Of a stretch of DNA of 45,446 bases, positions 15,802 to 26,305 are shown piece after piece. A program made the position numbers and the translations under genes. The notes beneath the pieces are model-generated. The model ran no database searches. It saw only the letters and a list, made by a program, of their open reading frames with translations, and was not told where the DNA came from. This DNA comes from Myxococcota bacterium (GTDB taxonomy: Bacteria; Myxococcota_A; Polyangia; JAAYKL01): contig JANQET010000005.1 of the NCBI GenBank assembly GCA_028278265.1, forward strand, positions 1 to 45,446, read 5' to 3'. Position 1 is the first letter of the stretch. Every line of letters begins with the position of its first letter.

Positions 15802-18264
15802 TTAGTTTACGGTTTTCGTTTTATTGGGGTTCCGGGAGCGCAGTCCGAAGCGGCGGTTTTTTTTTGATTCGGGAATCAGTCGCATGTCGATCTGCACGAC
15901 CGATGGGGTATCGCCGTACAAGAAGCTGTACGCCGCCAGCGCACCGATCACCCGCTTGGTGTATCCGCGCGTCTGGCTATAGGGAATCTGCTCGACAAAG
16001 GCGTCCACCTCGAGCTCGGATCGTTCCTTTAGCCATCGCTGCACTGCGCCCTGGCCGGCGTTGTACCCGGCGATCATCAGCACCGGGTGTTCGTGGAACA
16101 GTTTCTTGAGATGGGCGAGATAGGCGGTCCCCAGCGTGATGTTCACCTCGGGTTGACGCAGGGTTTTGGGCGTCACTCGGATGCCCAGCTTGCTCCCCAC
16201 ACCCCGAGCCGTGGGGAGGATCAGTTGCATCAATCCGATGGCATTGGCCCACGATTCGATCTGCGGATCAAAGCCGCTCTCCTCCCGCATGATCGCCCAA
16301 ATCAGCCCCTTGGAGATGTTCTGTTGCTGGGCCACAGTCTCCACCTCTTCCTGGTAGGCCGGCGGATAGGCCGCCTGCCAAGGGGCGAAATCCCGGCCCA
16401 CCGGGTAGCGCTGTCGCCACCCTCCATCCGCTTGCACCGCGACGGTTTTGGCCTCGTGAAATTGTCCGACGCTTCTCAGCAGTGCGGCAGTGAACCAGTG
16501 CAGCCCCGGCGGGGGATAGGGATCCTTGAGCAGCCGGGAAAACGCCTGCTTGGCCCGGGAGACCAATCCCAACCGCAGCAACTCCACCCCCGAAGCCAGC
16601 GCAGGATAGTCCTCGAGAATCTTGGCGTCGAATCCGGCGGTCTGCTGGTCCTTGAGTGGCGCGAGCTTGGCCATCAGTGCATGGGCCGACCGGCGATCGA
16701 TCGCGACCAGACGGTTGTAGGCCATCACCATGTAAAAGGTAAACGGAAACCCACCGATCACCTGTTCGTAACGCCTTGCGGCGACCAGCGGCTCACCGAG
16801 CAGCTCCTCGACCCGACCGAGCCAATACCCCGAGCGTCCGGCCGCATACCAGCCCTCTTCCCGGGGGAACAGCTCGTAGTACTCCTCGAGAATCTCGTGC
16901 GCCTCATCGAGGCGACCATTGCGAATCGCTTCGTGGGCCAGGGTCCACAACGCCTCGGCGCGCATGTCCCCCTGGGGGTAGTCCCGGGGCAGCTGGCGCA
17001 ACATGGTCAAAAATTGATCCTTTTTGTCCTGGGAGAGGTAGCACCGGGCGGCGTGCAGTCGCGCGTCATCGGCATAGCTGTGGTCGGGAAACTCCGCCTC
17101 CACCTCACCGTACAGGCGAATCGCCTCGTTGTAGTGACCTGAGGACTGAAACGACTTGGCGCCCCGGTAGAGAGCGCGTAGCTTGATGTCCGGCTGCTTG
17201 CAATCCCGAGCCGTGCCGCGATAGAGCGACCCGGCGCGCTCGTGATCCCGCTGTCGGGACACGGCGATCGCTTGGTTGAGTCGCGCCCGGCACCACAGAT
17301 TTCCCTTGCGCCGGGAGAGGTAGATCGCGCGCCCGAAAAAACGCTGCGCCTTGAGGTTTTCCTTTTTGTGCAGCAGATTCAGTGCTTTGTCATAGGCTTT
17401 GTGCGCTGCCCGTTGCTCCCGCCGCACCCGCGGTGGCTTCTCCCCGAGCACCTTGAGCAACGCGGCCTCGTTTTTCGCGGCCCACTGGGTCCAATAACCG
17501 GTCGGCTGTTGCGCCCGTCGCTGGTCCAACCGGGTAAGGGCTTCCCGGGCCAGCGTCCGGTCCGCCATTCGGGTGGCCAGCCGGGTCTTGCACTCGATGA
17601 TGCGGCAATGGGCCTCGGCCTGTCGGCTTCCTTCGGGCCACTGGACGAGGTACTGTTCGTATGCCTCGGCCGCAACCGCCCACTGCTCCAACCCCCGTTT
17701 GGCGTCCGCTTTAATCAACGCCCCGCTATCGGCCAAGGTGCTCGACCCGGGGATCAACAGGGCGAGGCCCCAGGCCCGATCGTATTCGCCGAGCTTAAGG
17801 GCAGCGATCGCCGCAGTTTCGCGGGCCGTATCGGCGACGAGGGGTAGCTGCTCCGCGAGACCGGGCAGCTCTTTCAGCGCGCGGGCGTGATCCCCCTGGC
17901 GACCGGCCAGATAGGCCGCCATAAACCGGGCCCTCAAGATCAATTCGGGTGCCGTGGAGGTGGCGGCGATCTCGTCAAACAGCGGTATCGCCTCGTCAAA
18001 CCGTTCCTCTGCCAATGCCGAGGCCGCCCTCCCCTCACCGACGGTGGTGAAATAGAGTCTCAACCCCTCCTGCTCCAACAAGGAACTCGGCGCCGCAGAA
18101 CCAGATCCGCTGCCCGCGGGGGAGTCGGGATCAGGAGGGGCCTCTGTGGAGGGGGCCACCCGGGGGGCTGCGGGATATCGGGATTGGGGGGTCGAACAGG
18201 TGACGGCGACCGTACACACCGTACAAACCAATAATCTGTTGCCAATGGAAAAGAGCGTCTTCAT
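15802..18264 (-). CDS. Slt-type lytic murein transglycosylase with TPR-rich N-terminus
   Basis: An 820-residue envelope protein. The N-terminus ('LVCTVCTVAVTCSTPQ') looks like a lipoprotein signal. Residues about 75-640 are helical, TPR-like repeats ('AEALWTLAHEAIRNGRLDEA' is one). The C-terminal SLT domain begins near 645 with 'ISKGLIWAIMREESGF', Glu662 being the expected catalytic acid, followed by 'GLMQLILPTARGV' and 'MIAGYNAGQGAVQRW', all conserved Slt70 motifs. The enzyme cleaves peptidoglycan glycan strands to 1,6-anhydroMurNAc. A basic tail ('RSRNPNKTKTVN') ends the protein. The repeat region is longer than in Escherichia coli Slt70 (about 645 residues in total). Confidence 0.93.
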   Translation of the reverse strand: MKTLFSIGNRLLVCTVCTVAVTCSTPQSRYPAAPRVAPSTEAPPDPDSPAGSGSGSAAPSSLLEQEGLRLYFTTVGEGRAASALAEERFDEAIPLFDEIAATSTAPELILRARFMAAYLAGRQGDHARALKELPGLAEQLPLVADTARETAAIAALKLGEYDRAWGLALLIPGSSTLADSGALIKADAKRGLEQWAVAAEAYEQYLVQWPEGSRQAEAHCRIIECKTRLATRMADRTLAREALTRLDQRRAQQPTGYWTQWAAKNEAALLKVLGEKPPRVRREQRAAHKAYDKALNLLHKKENLKAQRFFGRAIYLSRRKGNLWCRARLNQAIAVSRQRDHERAGSLYRGTARDCKQPDIKLRALYRGAKSFQSSGHYNEAIRLYGEVEAEFPDHSYADDARLHAARCYLSQDKKDQFLTMLRQLPRDYPQGDMRAEALWTLAHEAIRNGRLDEAHEILEEYYELFPREEGWYAAGRSGYWLGRVEELLGEPLVAARRYEQVIGGFPFTFYMVMAYNRLVAIDRRSAHALMAKLAPLKDQQTAGFDAKILEDYPALASGVELLRLGLVSRAKQAFSRLLKDPYPPPGLHWFTAALLRSVGQFHEAKTVAVQADGGWRQRYPVGRDFAPWQAAYPPAYQEEVETVAQQQNISKGLIWAIMREESGFDPQIESWANAIGLMQLILPTARGVGSKLGIRVTPKTLRQPEVNITLGTAYLAHLKKLFHEHPVLMIAGYNAGQGAVQRWLKERSELEVDAFVEQIPYSQTRGYTKRVIGALAAYSFLYGDTPSVVQIDMRLIPESKKNRRFGLRSRNPNKTKTVN

Positions 18265-18363
18265 CGGGGTAAAGGTAACAAAGATCCGGCACCTCTGCCT
18301 ATTTTATTACCTCAAAAAGAAAATGCGGATTCCGATTTAGTTGGTTCCCGTCCCCAAATGGGA

Positions 18364-19410
18364 CTAATTGTTGTGAATCGGCTCTTTCTGTCCTGGGGCG
18401 TACACCACGCTGGCCAACATGCGAATCTCCGGCGCACCGTACAGATCGTCGGAGCCTGCCGATGAGCCGGCGGAAACCCAAACGGTAATCGCTTGGGATT
18501 TGTCGGCCACAAATCCCACCGCGCCGCGAAACTCCATGGCAAACCGGAAACCGTCGAGCTCCATCACCCCTTGCCCTTCGGCAGAGAGCAGCAGGCGGCG
18601 ATCGAGCAGATGACCGGTCGCGCCCAAGCCGACCACCCCCTGGTGACCCACCTCGCTGTAGACAAACGAAGATTTTTTCAACCGCAACCGGGCACCGAGG
18701 TTGGCCGCAGCAGAGAATTTGCAGCGGTGAAAATCGACGATCGCCGTGGGGAAAAAGACCACACCCCGATCCCCGGCAAAGGCCATTTCGCTGCCGGTGG
18801 GCAGGCTCACGCCCAGGTCTAAAGCCAGACCGAAGTCGCGGCGATCGGGCATCGGCGCCTTGCCCCCCAACAGTCGGGCCTTGATATTGAACCGCAGGTC
18901 CTTGAGCGCCGAGCTGGACAGCTGGGCCTCGGTCTCATCGTACCATTCCGCCGTACCGGTCTGGGAATCCTGCACCTGATGGAGTAACTTTTCGCCGCCG
19001 TCACCGCTCTGGTTGAGCACCACCGGCAGAGTCACCCCGATCTGAAGCAGGTCGAACAGGCCGAAGGCCCAGAGAAAATCGGCGACAAAAGCGTTCTCCA
19101 CGGCCCAGGTGTGAACCGTGCGACCCGTGGGGCCGTCACTGTTCCACTCGTCCACGTCAGCGCCGACAGAATTTCGATAATAGTGAAACATTCCCGTAAA
19201 GGCGACACCTGTATGGCCCATGATGTCGCTGGATTCGATCGTCGGAAAATTGCTCGGCCCGGGCGTGGACCACAACAACTGGCTGTCTACGCCTTCCCCC
19301 ACGGCCGGTATCGGTGAATCGCCGCTATCCTGTGCCTGAACCGCGCCCAGCGACGTCAACAGTATCGCCAACCCGCTCAACGCGCTCCAACGCTTTGCCA
19401 CCTTTCGCAT
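18364..19410 (-). CDS. Predicted outer-membrane beta-barrel-type protein, unknown function
   Basis: A 348-residue secreted protein that I do not recognise at family level. The start at 19410 is supported by GGAGGA seven bases upstream and by the signal peptide it opens ('SALSGLAILLTSLGAVQAQD'). The mature part alternates hydrophobic and polar residues and is rich in Gly and aromatic residues. Phrases such as 'FGLFDLLQIGVTLPVVLNQS' and 'DFGLALDLGVSLPTGSEMAF' match the strand-turn style of OmpA-N-terminal or transporter-type barrels in Myxococcota. It lies between the CdaR/YbbR gene and the Slt gene. Its role may be structural in the envelope, but that is a guess. Confidence 0.6.
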   Translation of the reverse strand: MRKVAKRWSALSGLAILLTSLGAVQAQDSGDSPIPAVGEGVDSQLLWSTPGPSNFPTIESSDIMGHTGVAFTGMFHYYRNSVGADVDEWNSDGPTGRTVHTWAVENAFVADFLWAFGLFDLLQIGVTLPVVLNQSGDGGEKLLHQVQDSQTGTAEWYDETEAQLSSSALKDLRFNIKARLLGGKAPMPDRRDFGLALDLGVSLPTGSEMAFAGDRGVVFFPTAIVDFHRCKFSAAANLGARLRLKKSSFVYSEVGHQGVVGLGATGHLLDRRLLLSAEGQGVMELDGFRFAMEFRGAVGFVADKSQAITVWVSAGSSAGSDDLYGAPEIRMLASVVYAPGQKEPIHNN

Positions 19411-19493
19411 CCAAATGTCCTCCGTGCCATATGACAGACTCAACGGCCCGTATTATTACTCCGACTCCACCTTAATGGCTACGAAAAACTACG

Positions 19494-20525
19494 TCAGCTC
19501 GGTCTGCCGGTTTTTTTCTTGCCCTTGCTCTTGCCCTTGCTTTTGCCCTTGGCGGGCCTGGGTTGGGTGAGGGTGACTTGGGCTTTGGCCGGGACTATCG
19601 ACTTGACGTTGACGTCGCCGGGAAGACCGCGGACGCTGACTTCGCGCCGCAATGTCCCGGGTTTCAGCGCTTCTTCCTCGCTCAGGACGATGTACGGTCC
19701 AATCGCCGACAAATCGATTCGATCCAGGGCAACCTGGGGACCCGTCAGCGACACGGCCACCTCCTTGGGGCTCACCGAGACATTGAGCTCGGTCCCTTCC
19801 ACGTCGACGAGCAGCCCGGAGATGACCCGCTTGCCGGCGATCCACCGCACCCGCACCCCCACCTTCAGCTCGTCCCCCCGGTGAATCTCCACCCCTTCGA
19901 TTCGTTTGGCGATCACCTGCATCGTGCGCTCTCCCACGCCGAGGCCCTCGATATCCACGTCCTCGGTCTCGATGAACTTCAGCTCGCGCACGATCGACGC
20001 CGGCCCGATGGCGGCCAGCTCCTCCGGATCGGCCCTCGGCTTTTCCACGTACTCCGTGCCGTCTTTGAGCTGGCCCAAGGTCTTTACGCGCACCGGCAGC
20101 CAGCGGGAGATCACCTGCTCCATCTTCACCGAAACGGACTCCGGGGTGACACCGACGAATTCCAATCCGGACGGGATCTCGAACAGCTCGTCCTTGAAGA
20201 AAAAATTCGAGGTCCCCGGTTTGAACCCGCCCAAATCGATCTCCACCGGCTCGATGGCCCCCTCCTTGAGCGCGTTGATCCTCGAGCGGGCGCCGCGGAG
20301 GCGAACCCGCACCGTTTCCGGCAGTTCGCTGACCAGAACCAAATCGGCCGGATACTCGGGCAGCAACGGGACGACCTGAACGTAGAACAGCCGTTCCCCC
20401 TCCTCTTGAAAGCGGACCAGGATGATCAGCAGCAGGGCGATGACCAGGGCGATCGATTTCAGCCGTAGGTTCTCGGTGACCGCCTCCCGAGCAAAGCGAC
20501 GCAAGCTGACGAACGCCTTATTCAT
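19494..20525 (-). CDS. YbbR-domain protein (CdaR-like)
   Basis: A 343-residue protein with one N-terminal membrane helix ('KSIALVIALLLIILVRF') and then repeated YbbR domains on the outer side. These are marked by phrases such as 'ELPETVRVRLRGARSRINAL' and 'VSVSPKEVAVSLTGPQVALD'. In Firmicutes the equivalent CdaR binds and tunes the diadenylate cyclase CdaA; here the gene follows cdaA by 24 bases, the same arrangement. The C-terminus ends in a Lys/Gly/Ser tail ('AKGKSKGKSKGKKKTGRPS') encoded by a short near-repetitive tract at about 19500-19555, which is unusual for YbbR proteins and could bind an anionic partner. Confidence 0.88.
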   Translation of the reverse strand: MNKAFVSLRRFAREAVTENLRLKSIALVIALLLIILVRFQEEGERLFYVQVVPLLPEYPADLVLVSELPETVRVRLRGARSRINALKEGAIEPVEIDLGGFKPGTSNFFFKDELFEIPSGLEFVGVTPESVSVKMEQVISRWLPVRVKTLGQLKDGTEYVEKPRADPEELAAIGPASIVRELKFIETEDVDIEGLGVGERTMQVIAKRIEGVEIHRGDELKVGVRVRWIAGKRVISGLLVDVEGTELNVSVSPKEVAVSLTGPQVALDRIDLSAIGPYIVLSEEEALKPGTLRREVSVRGLPGDVNVKSIVPAKAQVTLTQPRPAKGKSKGKSKGKKKTGRPS

Positions 20526-20549
20526 ATCGAGTCACCTGTTGTTCCCGGT

Positions 20550-21503
20550 TCATGCCTTGTCATTTTTGTCCGGATCGATGCGCGGGGGGCGGGCTGTGGC
20601 CCGGGCCTCGTTCTCCCGCTGCCGCTTCAACTCATCGGCGATTTGCGGCAGCACCTTCGATTTCTTCAGACTGACCGTGATCTCGTCCTTGTCCTCGTCC
20701 TCCGCGCTGATCTCCCCATTTTTGATCGGATCCTCTTCCTTTGAAAACAGGGTGAGCAGGGTTTTGCGCAGGGAGCTCTCGGAGAGGTTCTTCTTCATTT
20801 TCCCCTCATAGCAGACCGAAATCGTTCCCCGCTCTTCGGAGATCACCACCGATACCGCATCGGTCATCTCGGTGATGCCCAGCGCGGCTCGATGGCGGGT
20901 GCCCAATGTCTTGTCCAAGGATGGGTCGGTCGAAAGGGGGAGCAGCGCTCCGGCCTCGCGCAGCCGGTAGCTCTTGAGGATCACGGCACCGTCGTGCAGG
21001 GGATTCTCCATCCGGGGAATGAAAATGGCGTAGAGCAGCTCCTTGCTCACCGCGGCGTCCAGATTGGTGCCGGCCTCGATGTACTCCCCGAGGGAGCCGT
21101 CCCGTTCAAACACGATGATCGCACCGACCCGCTTGGCGGCCAGGTGGGTCGCCCCCCGGATCACCTCGCCGACCACCTTGCTCTCCTTGGCCTTGGAGAA
21201 CCAGGCGAAGCGCCCCATGCGCACCAGGGCGCGGCGAATGTCGTCCTGAAAGATGATCAGCGCAAAGATGACCGCCACTTCCATGAACTGATCGAGCAGT
21301 AAGTAGGTCGTGGGCAATCCGGCAAAACTGCTGACGTTGTAAATGATGTAAATCACCAACAGGCCGAGAAACATCGGCACCGTGCGGGTGCCGCGGACGA
21401 GCAGGAGGATGACGTAGACCAGGTAGAAGACGATAATGAGATCCGAGAGGGTGGCCATCCACCCGCCGCCGCTGTTCAACAAATGGCTGAAAAATTCGGA
21501 CAT
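20550..21503 (-). CDS. cdaA: Diadenylate cyclase CdaA (DacA)
   Basis: A 317-residue membrane-bound enzyme that makes the second messenger c-di-AMP from two ATP. Three hydrophobic helices (about residues 18-36, 42-60 and 66-85) precede the DAC domain. DGA is at 171-173 and RHR at 203-205, the two signature motifs of the catalytic site. A charged extension of about 60 residues follows ('EDEDKDEITVSLKKSKVL'). It lies between folP (two bases upstream) and the YbbR gene, the classic folP-cdaA-ybbR order also seen in other former Deltaproteobacteria. c-di-AMP usually governs osmolyte transport and wall homeostasis. Confidence 0.95.
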   Translation of the reverse strand: MSEFFSHLLNSGGGWMATLSDLIIVFYLVYVILLLVRGTRTVPMFLGLLVIYIIYNVSSFAGLPTTYLLLDQFMEVAVIFALIIFQDDIRRALVRMGRFAWFSKAKESKVVGEVIRGATHLAAKRVGAIIVFERDGSLGEYIEAGTNLDAAVSKELLYAIFIPRMENPLHDGAVILKSYRLREAGALLPLSTDPSLDKTLGTRHRAALGITEMTDAVSVVISEERGTISVCYEGKMKKNLSESSLRKTLLTLFSKEEDPIKNGEISAEDEDKDEITVSLKKSKVLPQIADELKRQRENEARATARPPRIDPDKNDKA

Positions 21504-21505
21504 GG

Positions 21506-22375
21506 CTATCGCGCCTGCGACCCGTGCCGGGCCTCGTTGATCCCGGCGGCGATTAAGGCGGTCTGACGCATCACCGCCACATCGTGCACGCGAACCGCGG
21601 CTGCTCCGTGCAATATCGCCGCCGTGACCGCGGCGGCAGTACCGCCGATTCGATCATCGACCGCCGCTCCGGTGAGCTGACCGATGAACGATTTTCTGGA
21701 CGGTCCGACCAGCACCCGGTGACCCATCGCGCACAGCTCGGGCAGCCGGGCGAGCAAGGCGAGGTTGTGCGCCGCGGTCTTGGCAAAGCCGATACCCGGG
21801 TCGAGCCAAATCTTGACCCCATCGACCCCTTGGGCACGGGCCTCGGACACGGCAGCGCCGAGCTCGGCGATCACATCGGTCACCACATCGTCATAGGCGA
21901 TATCCCGCTGCATCTCCTCTGGGGTCTTGCGCGAATGCATCAGCACCAACTCGGCGTTGTATTCGGCGGCCACCGCTGCCAGACTCGAGTCGTGTCGCAG
22001 CATCGACACGTCATTGACCATCACCGCGCCGCGCTCCAGCGCCTGGCGGGCCACACTGGGTTTCACTGTATCAATTGATAACGGCCGATCGGTTCTTTTT
22101 TTTAGACCTTCGATCACCGGTAGAACGCGCCGCAACTCCTCGGCCTCGTCGACCCCGCTGCTCCCCGGGCGGGTGCTCTCTCCGCCGATATCGAGGATGT
22201 CTGCGCCCTCCTCGACCAGTTGCATCCCATGGTCGATCGCTTGTTGGCCATCGAAATATCGACCCCCGTCGGAAAATGAATCCGGCGTGACGTTGACAAC
22301 ACCCATGATCAGCGGGCGGGGCGTACCTTCGGCGCAAACCATTTTACTACCATACACCCGCAGATCGCTGGACAC
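21506..22375 (-). CDS. folP: Dihydropteroate synthase
   Basis: A 289-residue TIM-barrel enzyme that joins p-aminobenzoate to dihydropterin pyrophosphate in folate synthesis. Motifs are 'IMGVVNVTPDSFSDGGRYF', 'DILDIGGESTRPGS', 'SIDTVKPSVARQAL' and 'GPSRKSFIG', all in the expected order. The frame is open to a TTG at 22417, but I place the start at GTG 22375 because a Shine-Dalgarno-like GGCGGA precedes it and it gives a family-like N-terminus; ATG 22342 is an alternative without a clear ribosome site. It sits 70 bases after ftsH and runs into cdaA. Confidence 0.93.
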   Translation of the reverse strand: MSSDLRVYGSKMVCAEGTPRPLIMGVVNVTPDSFSDGGRYFDGQQAIDHGMQLVEEGADILDIGGESTRPGSSGVDEAEELRRVLPVIEGLKKRTDRPLSIDTVKPSVARQALERGAVMVNDVSMLRHDSSLAAVAAEYNAELVLMHSRKTPEEMQRDIAYDDVVTDVIAELGAAVSEARAQGVDGVKIWLDPGIGFAKTAAHNLALLARLPELCAMGHRVLVGPSRKSFIGQLTGAAVDDRIGGTAAAVTAAILHGAAAVRVHDVAVMRQTALIAAGINEARHGSQAR

Positions 22376-22445
22376 AACAAATCCGCCTTTTGTTTCATGA
22401 TGATACGACGCTAGCAACGGGGAGGTTTTCAGGGATCGGGGACGC

Positions 22446-24275
<1,830 letters not shown>

Positions 24276-24327
24276 AGCTCGTCTCTCTTTGATACCCTAG
24301 CCGCTTCCCTTCGATAGGGGCGCCGCT

Positions 24328-24356
24328 TTTTTATCATCTGCAATAATCTAACTCAA
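24328..24356 (-). promoter_or_regulatory. Possible ftsH promoter
   Basis: On the minus strand TTGAGT (24356-24351) and TAAAAA (24333-24328) are spaced by 17 bases inside the 96-base AT-rich gap between tilS and ftsH. Each box matches the sigma70 consensus at four of six positions, so this is a weak candidate. Confidence 0.3.
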
Positions 24357-24371
24357 ATACAAAAATCCCTA

Positions 24372-25754
24372 TTAATGATCATTGAGTCCGATCGTCGCCC
24401 CGATGTCGCGCAGGGGCGCTGTATCATCCAATATCCAATGTACATCGAGATCCTCTCTCCGGCTACCCACCAAGCCGGGACAGGCGATGATTTCGGTCCC
24501 GAATGCGAGTACCGGTATAAAATTCCGATAACACTTCGGCACCTTACCGTCTACCAGCACCGCCTTGAACCGCCGCTTCGATCCCCACAACCGATCCCCG
24601 GGTTGGCGAGTGCGCAGGCAAAGCTGCTCGAGGGGGATCGACTGGGGGGCACGGATCTCCACCCGAGTTCCCAACGCGGTCAATGCCGCACGCCCCAGGC
24701 CGTCTGCTCCCACTTGTGGAGCCGCGCGGAGCGTGCGGTTTTCCGGTAACGGTGCGGGGAAGACCAACAGGGAACCCCGGTCCACGAACGCACAGACCGT
24801 CCCCGGAAGGGGGAGGACATCAGTGATCCCCAGGGCGGCCAGCTGGGCCTCGATCGGCAACAAGTGACTGCGCTCGATGCGCCGCAGATCCCCACGAACC
24901 CGCAGGAGCGCACGGCGGATCACCCGACCCCAGATTCCCCGGGGTAGCTCGGCAAAGGTCGCCGCATCCACTTGGACCCCCTCCCCGAGCCGCAGGGGGC
25001 GAACCAAGGCCGCCTCGTCTAGGGTCTGCTCGAGGTACGCCGACTGGTGTGCCGCATCTTCGGCCAAGGCGGCCAATCGCCCGGCAACGCCTGGCTGGAG
25101 CTGTTCCATCAGCGGTAGCAACTCACTGCGCACTCGGGCCCGCATGAACCGGCGATCCGTGTTGCTCGGGTCCTCGATCCATTTCACGCCCCGACCCACC
25201 AGGTACTCCCGCAACGCATCGCGGGTCGCGGCGAGCAACGGTCGGATGAGCCTCACCGGGCCCAACGACCGTGTTGCTGACATCGCCGACAGTCCGTCCA
25301 ACCCGGTTCCGCGCAGCAGGCGCATCATCACCGTTTCGGCTTGGTCGTTCAGGGTGTGTGCCGTGGCCACGCTCGACGCCCCGAGCTGCTGCGCGAGCTC
25401 GCCGAGCAGGCCGTAGCGAACCTCCCGCGCCCAGGCCTGCACCGACCCCTTTTTCATCGCACGGTCAGCTTCGTCGCGGGGGACTGCCAGCCGCTGCACC
25501 TCGAGACCCAGCACTTGCGCCGCCTGTTGAACCAGCGCCCACTCCGGCTCCACATCCCTCAATCCGTGGTCGACAAAGGCGGCCTGCAGCTCGAGCTGGA
25601 GTCGTGATGCACAGGCGTGTGCCAAATGGAGCAGGGCCATTGAATCGGATCCTCCCGAAACGGCCAGCACCACGCGGGATCCCGGATCGGTCACGCGATC
25701 CAAGGCGGGAAGAATCTGTTCAACCAGCGAAGCTGCTCGGTGGTGGGGGCTCAT
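24372..25754 (-). CDS. tilS: tRNA(Ile)-lysidine synthase
   Basis: A 460-residue N-type ATP pyrophosphatase that changes C34 of tRNA-Ile(CAU) to lysidine so that it reads AUA. The PP-loop motif SGGSDS is at 33-38. The TilS-typical 'ATAHTLNDQAETVMMRLLRG' follows, then 'RPLLAATRDALREYL', 'IEDPSNTDRRFMRARVRSEL' and a C-terminal tRNA-binding domain with 'RTRQPGDRLWGSKRRFKAVL'. It overlaps the LOG-like gene by four bases (ATGA), suggesting translational coupling. The enzyme is essential in most bacteria. Confidence 0.96.
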   Translation of the reverse strand: MSPHHRAASLVEQILPALDRVTDPGSRVVLAVSGGSDSMALLHLAHACASRLQLELQAAFVDHGLRDVEPEWALVQQAAQVLGLEVQRLAVPRDEADRAMKKGSVQAWAREVRYGLLGELAQQLGASSVATAHTLNDQAETVMMRLLRGTGLDGLSAMSATRSLGPVRLIRPLLAATRDALREYLVGRGVKWIEDPSNTDRRFMRARVRSELLPLMEQLQPGVAGRLAALAEDAAHQSAYLEQTLDEAALVRPLRLGEGVQVDAATFAELPRGIWGRVIRRALLRVRGDLRRIERSHLLPIEAQLAALGITDVLPLPGTVCAFVDRGSLLVFPAPLPENRTLRAAPQVGADGLGRAALTALGTRVEIRAPQSIPLEQLCLRTRQPGDRLWGSKRRFKAVLVDGKVPKCYRNFIPVLAFGTEIIACPGLVGSRREDLDVHWILDDTAPLRDIGATIGLNDH

Positions 25755-26305
25755 TGCTCCGCGAGCTTTGCTCTGATGTGGCCCACTGCCTGCTCAGCAT
25801 CCCGGGCGGGAAAAATGACATCCGAACGGCGATCGTCAATCGACTGTCCGGCCAATTTCTCGGCCCAACCGGCAGAGTTGGCCAGCGCCACCAGGGGGCG
25901 ATTGGCCTGCCAGGCAAAGGCGATCTCCGACAGGGTCCCCGAACACCCCCCCACCGCCACCAAGGCATCGGCGGTCTGGGCGATGATCGCGTTGCGGGCA
26001 AATCCCATCGCCGTGACAATCGGCACCTCGACGAAGGGATTGGCCGAGCGCCGATCATCCCCCGGGAGAATACCAATCGCCAGCCCGCGAGCAGTGGGTG
26101 CAACACCGACAAACCCCTCGCAAGCGGCTTCCATCACGCCACCGCCGCCCCCGCACAGCAAATGCCACCCGGCTTCGGCCAAGGCCCGTCCGACCTGCTG
26201 GGCGATGTCCCGGGTTAACGCTGTTACCGTCGAGGCGCCGATGACGGCGATGATGGGACGGCGATCAATCGGTTGGGCAATGCTGCTACCGTTCAGTTGG
26301 CCCAT
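25751..26305 (-). CDS. LOG-like nucleotide-binding protein (TIGR00725/SLOG type)
   Basis: A 184-residue Rossmann-like protein of the LOG/'lysine decarboxylase'-annotated superfamily. The family motifs are 'CGGGGGVMEAACEGFV' near residue 59 and 'VAVGGCSGTLSEIAFA' near residue 122, which corresponds to the PGGxGTxxE phosphate-binding loop. Canonical LOG enzymes release cytokinin bases from their ribotides; short TIGR00725-type relatives have no proven role and may bind or cleave nucleotide signals. The gene starts 13 bases inside the kinase gene and overlaps tilS, so it is locked into the kinase-LOG-tilS transcript. Confidence 0.8.
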   Translation of the reverse strand: MGQLNGSSIAQPIDRRPIIAVIGASTVTALTRDIAQQVGRALAEAGWHLLCGGGGGVMEAACEGFVGVAPTARGLAIGILPGDDRRSANPFVEVPIVTAMGFARNAIIAQTADALVAVGGCSGTLSEIAFAWQANRPLVALANSAGWAEKLAGQSIDDRRSDVIFPARDAEQAVGHIRAKLAEQ

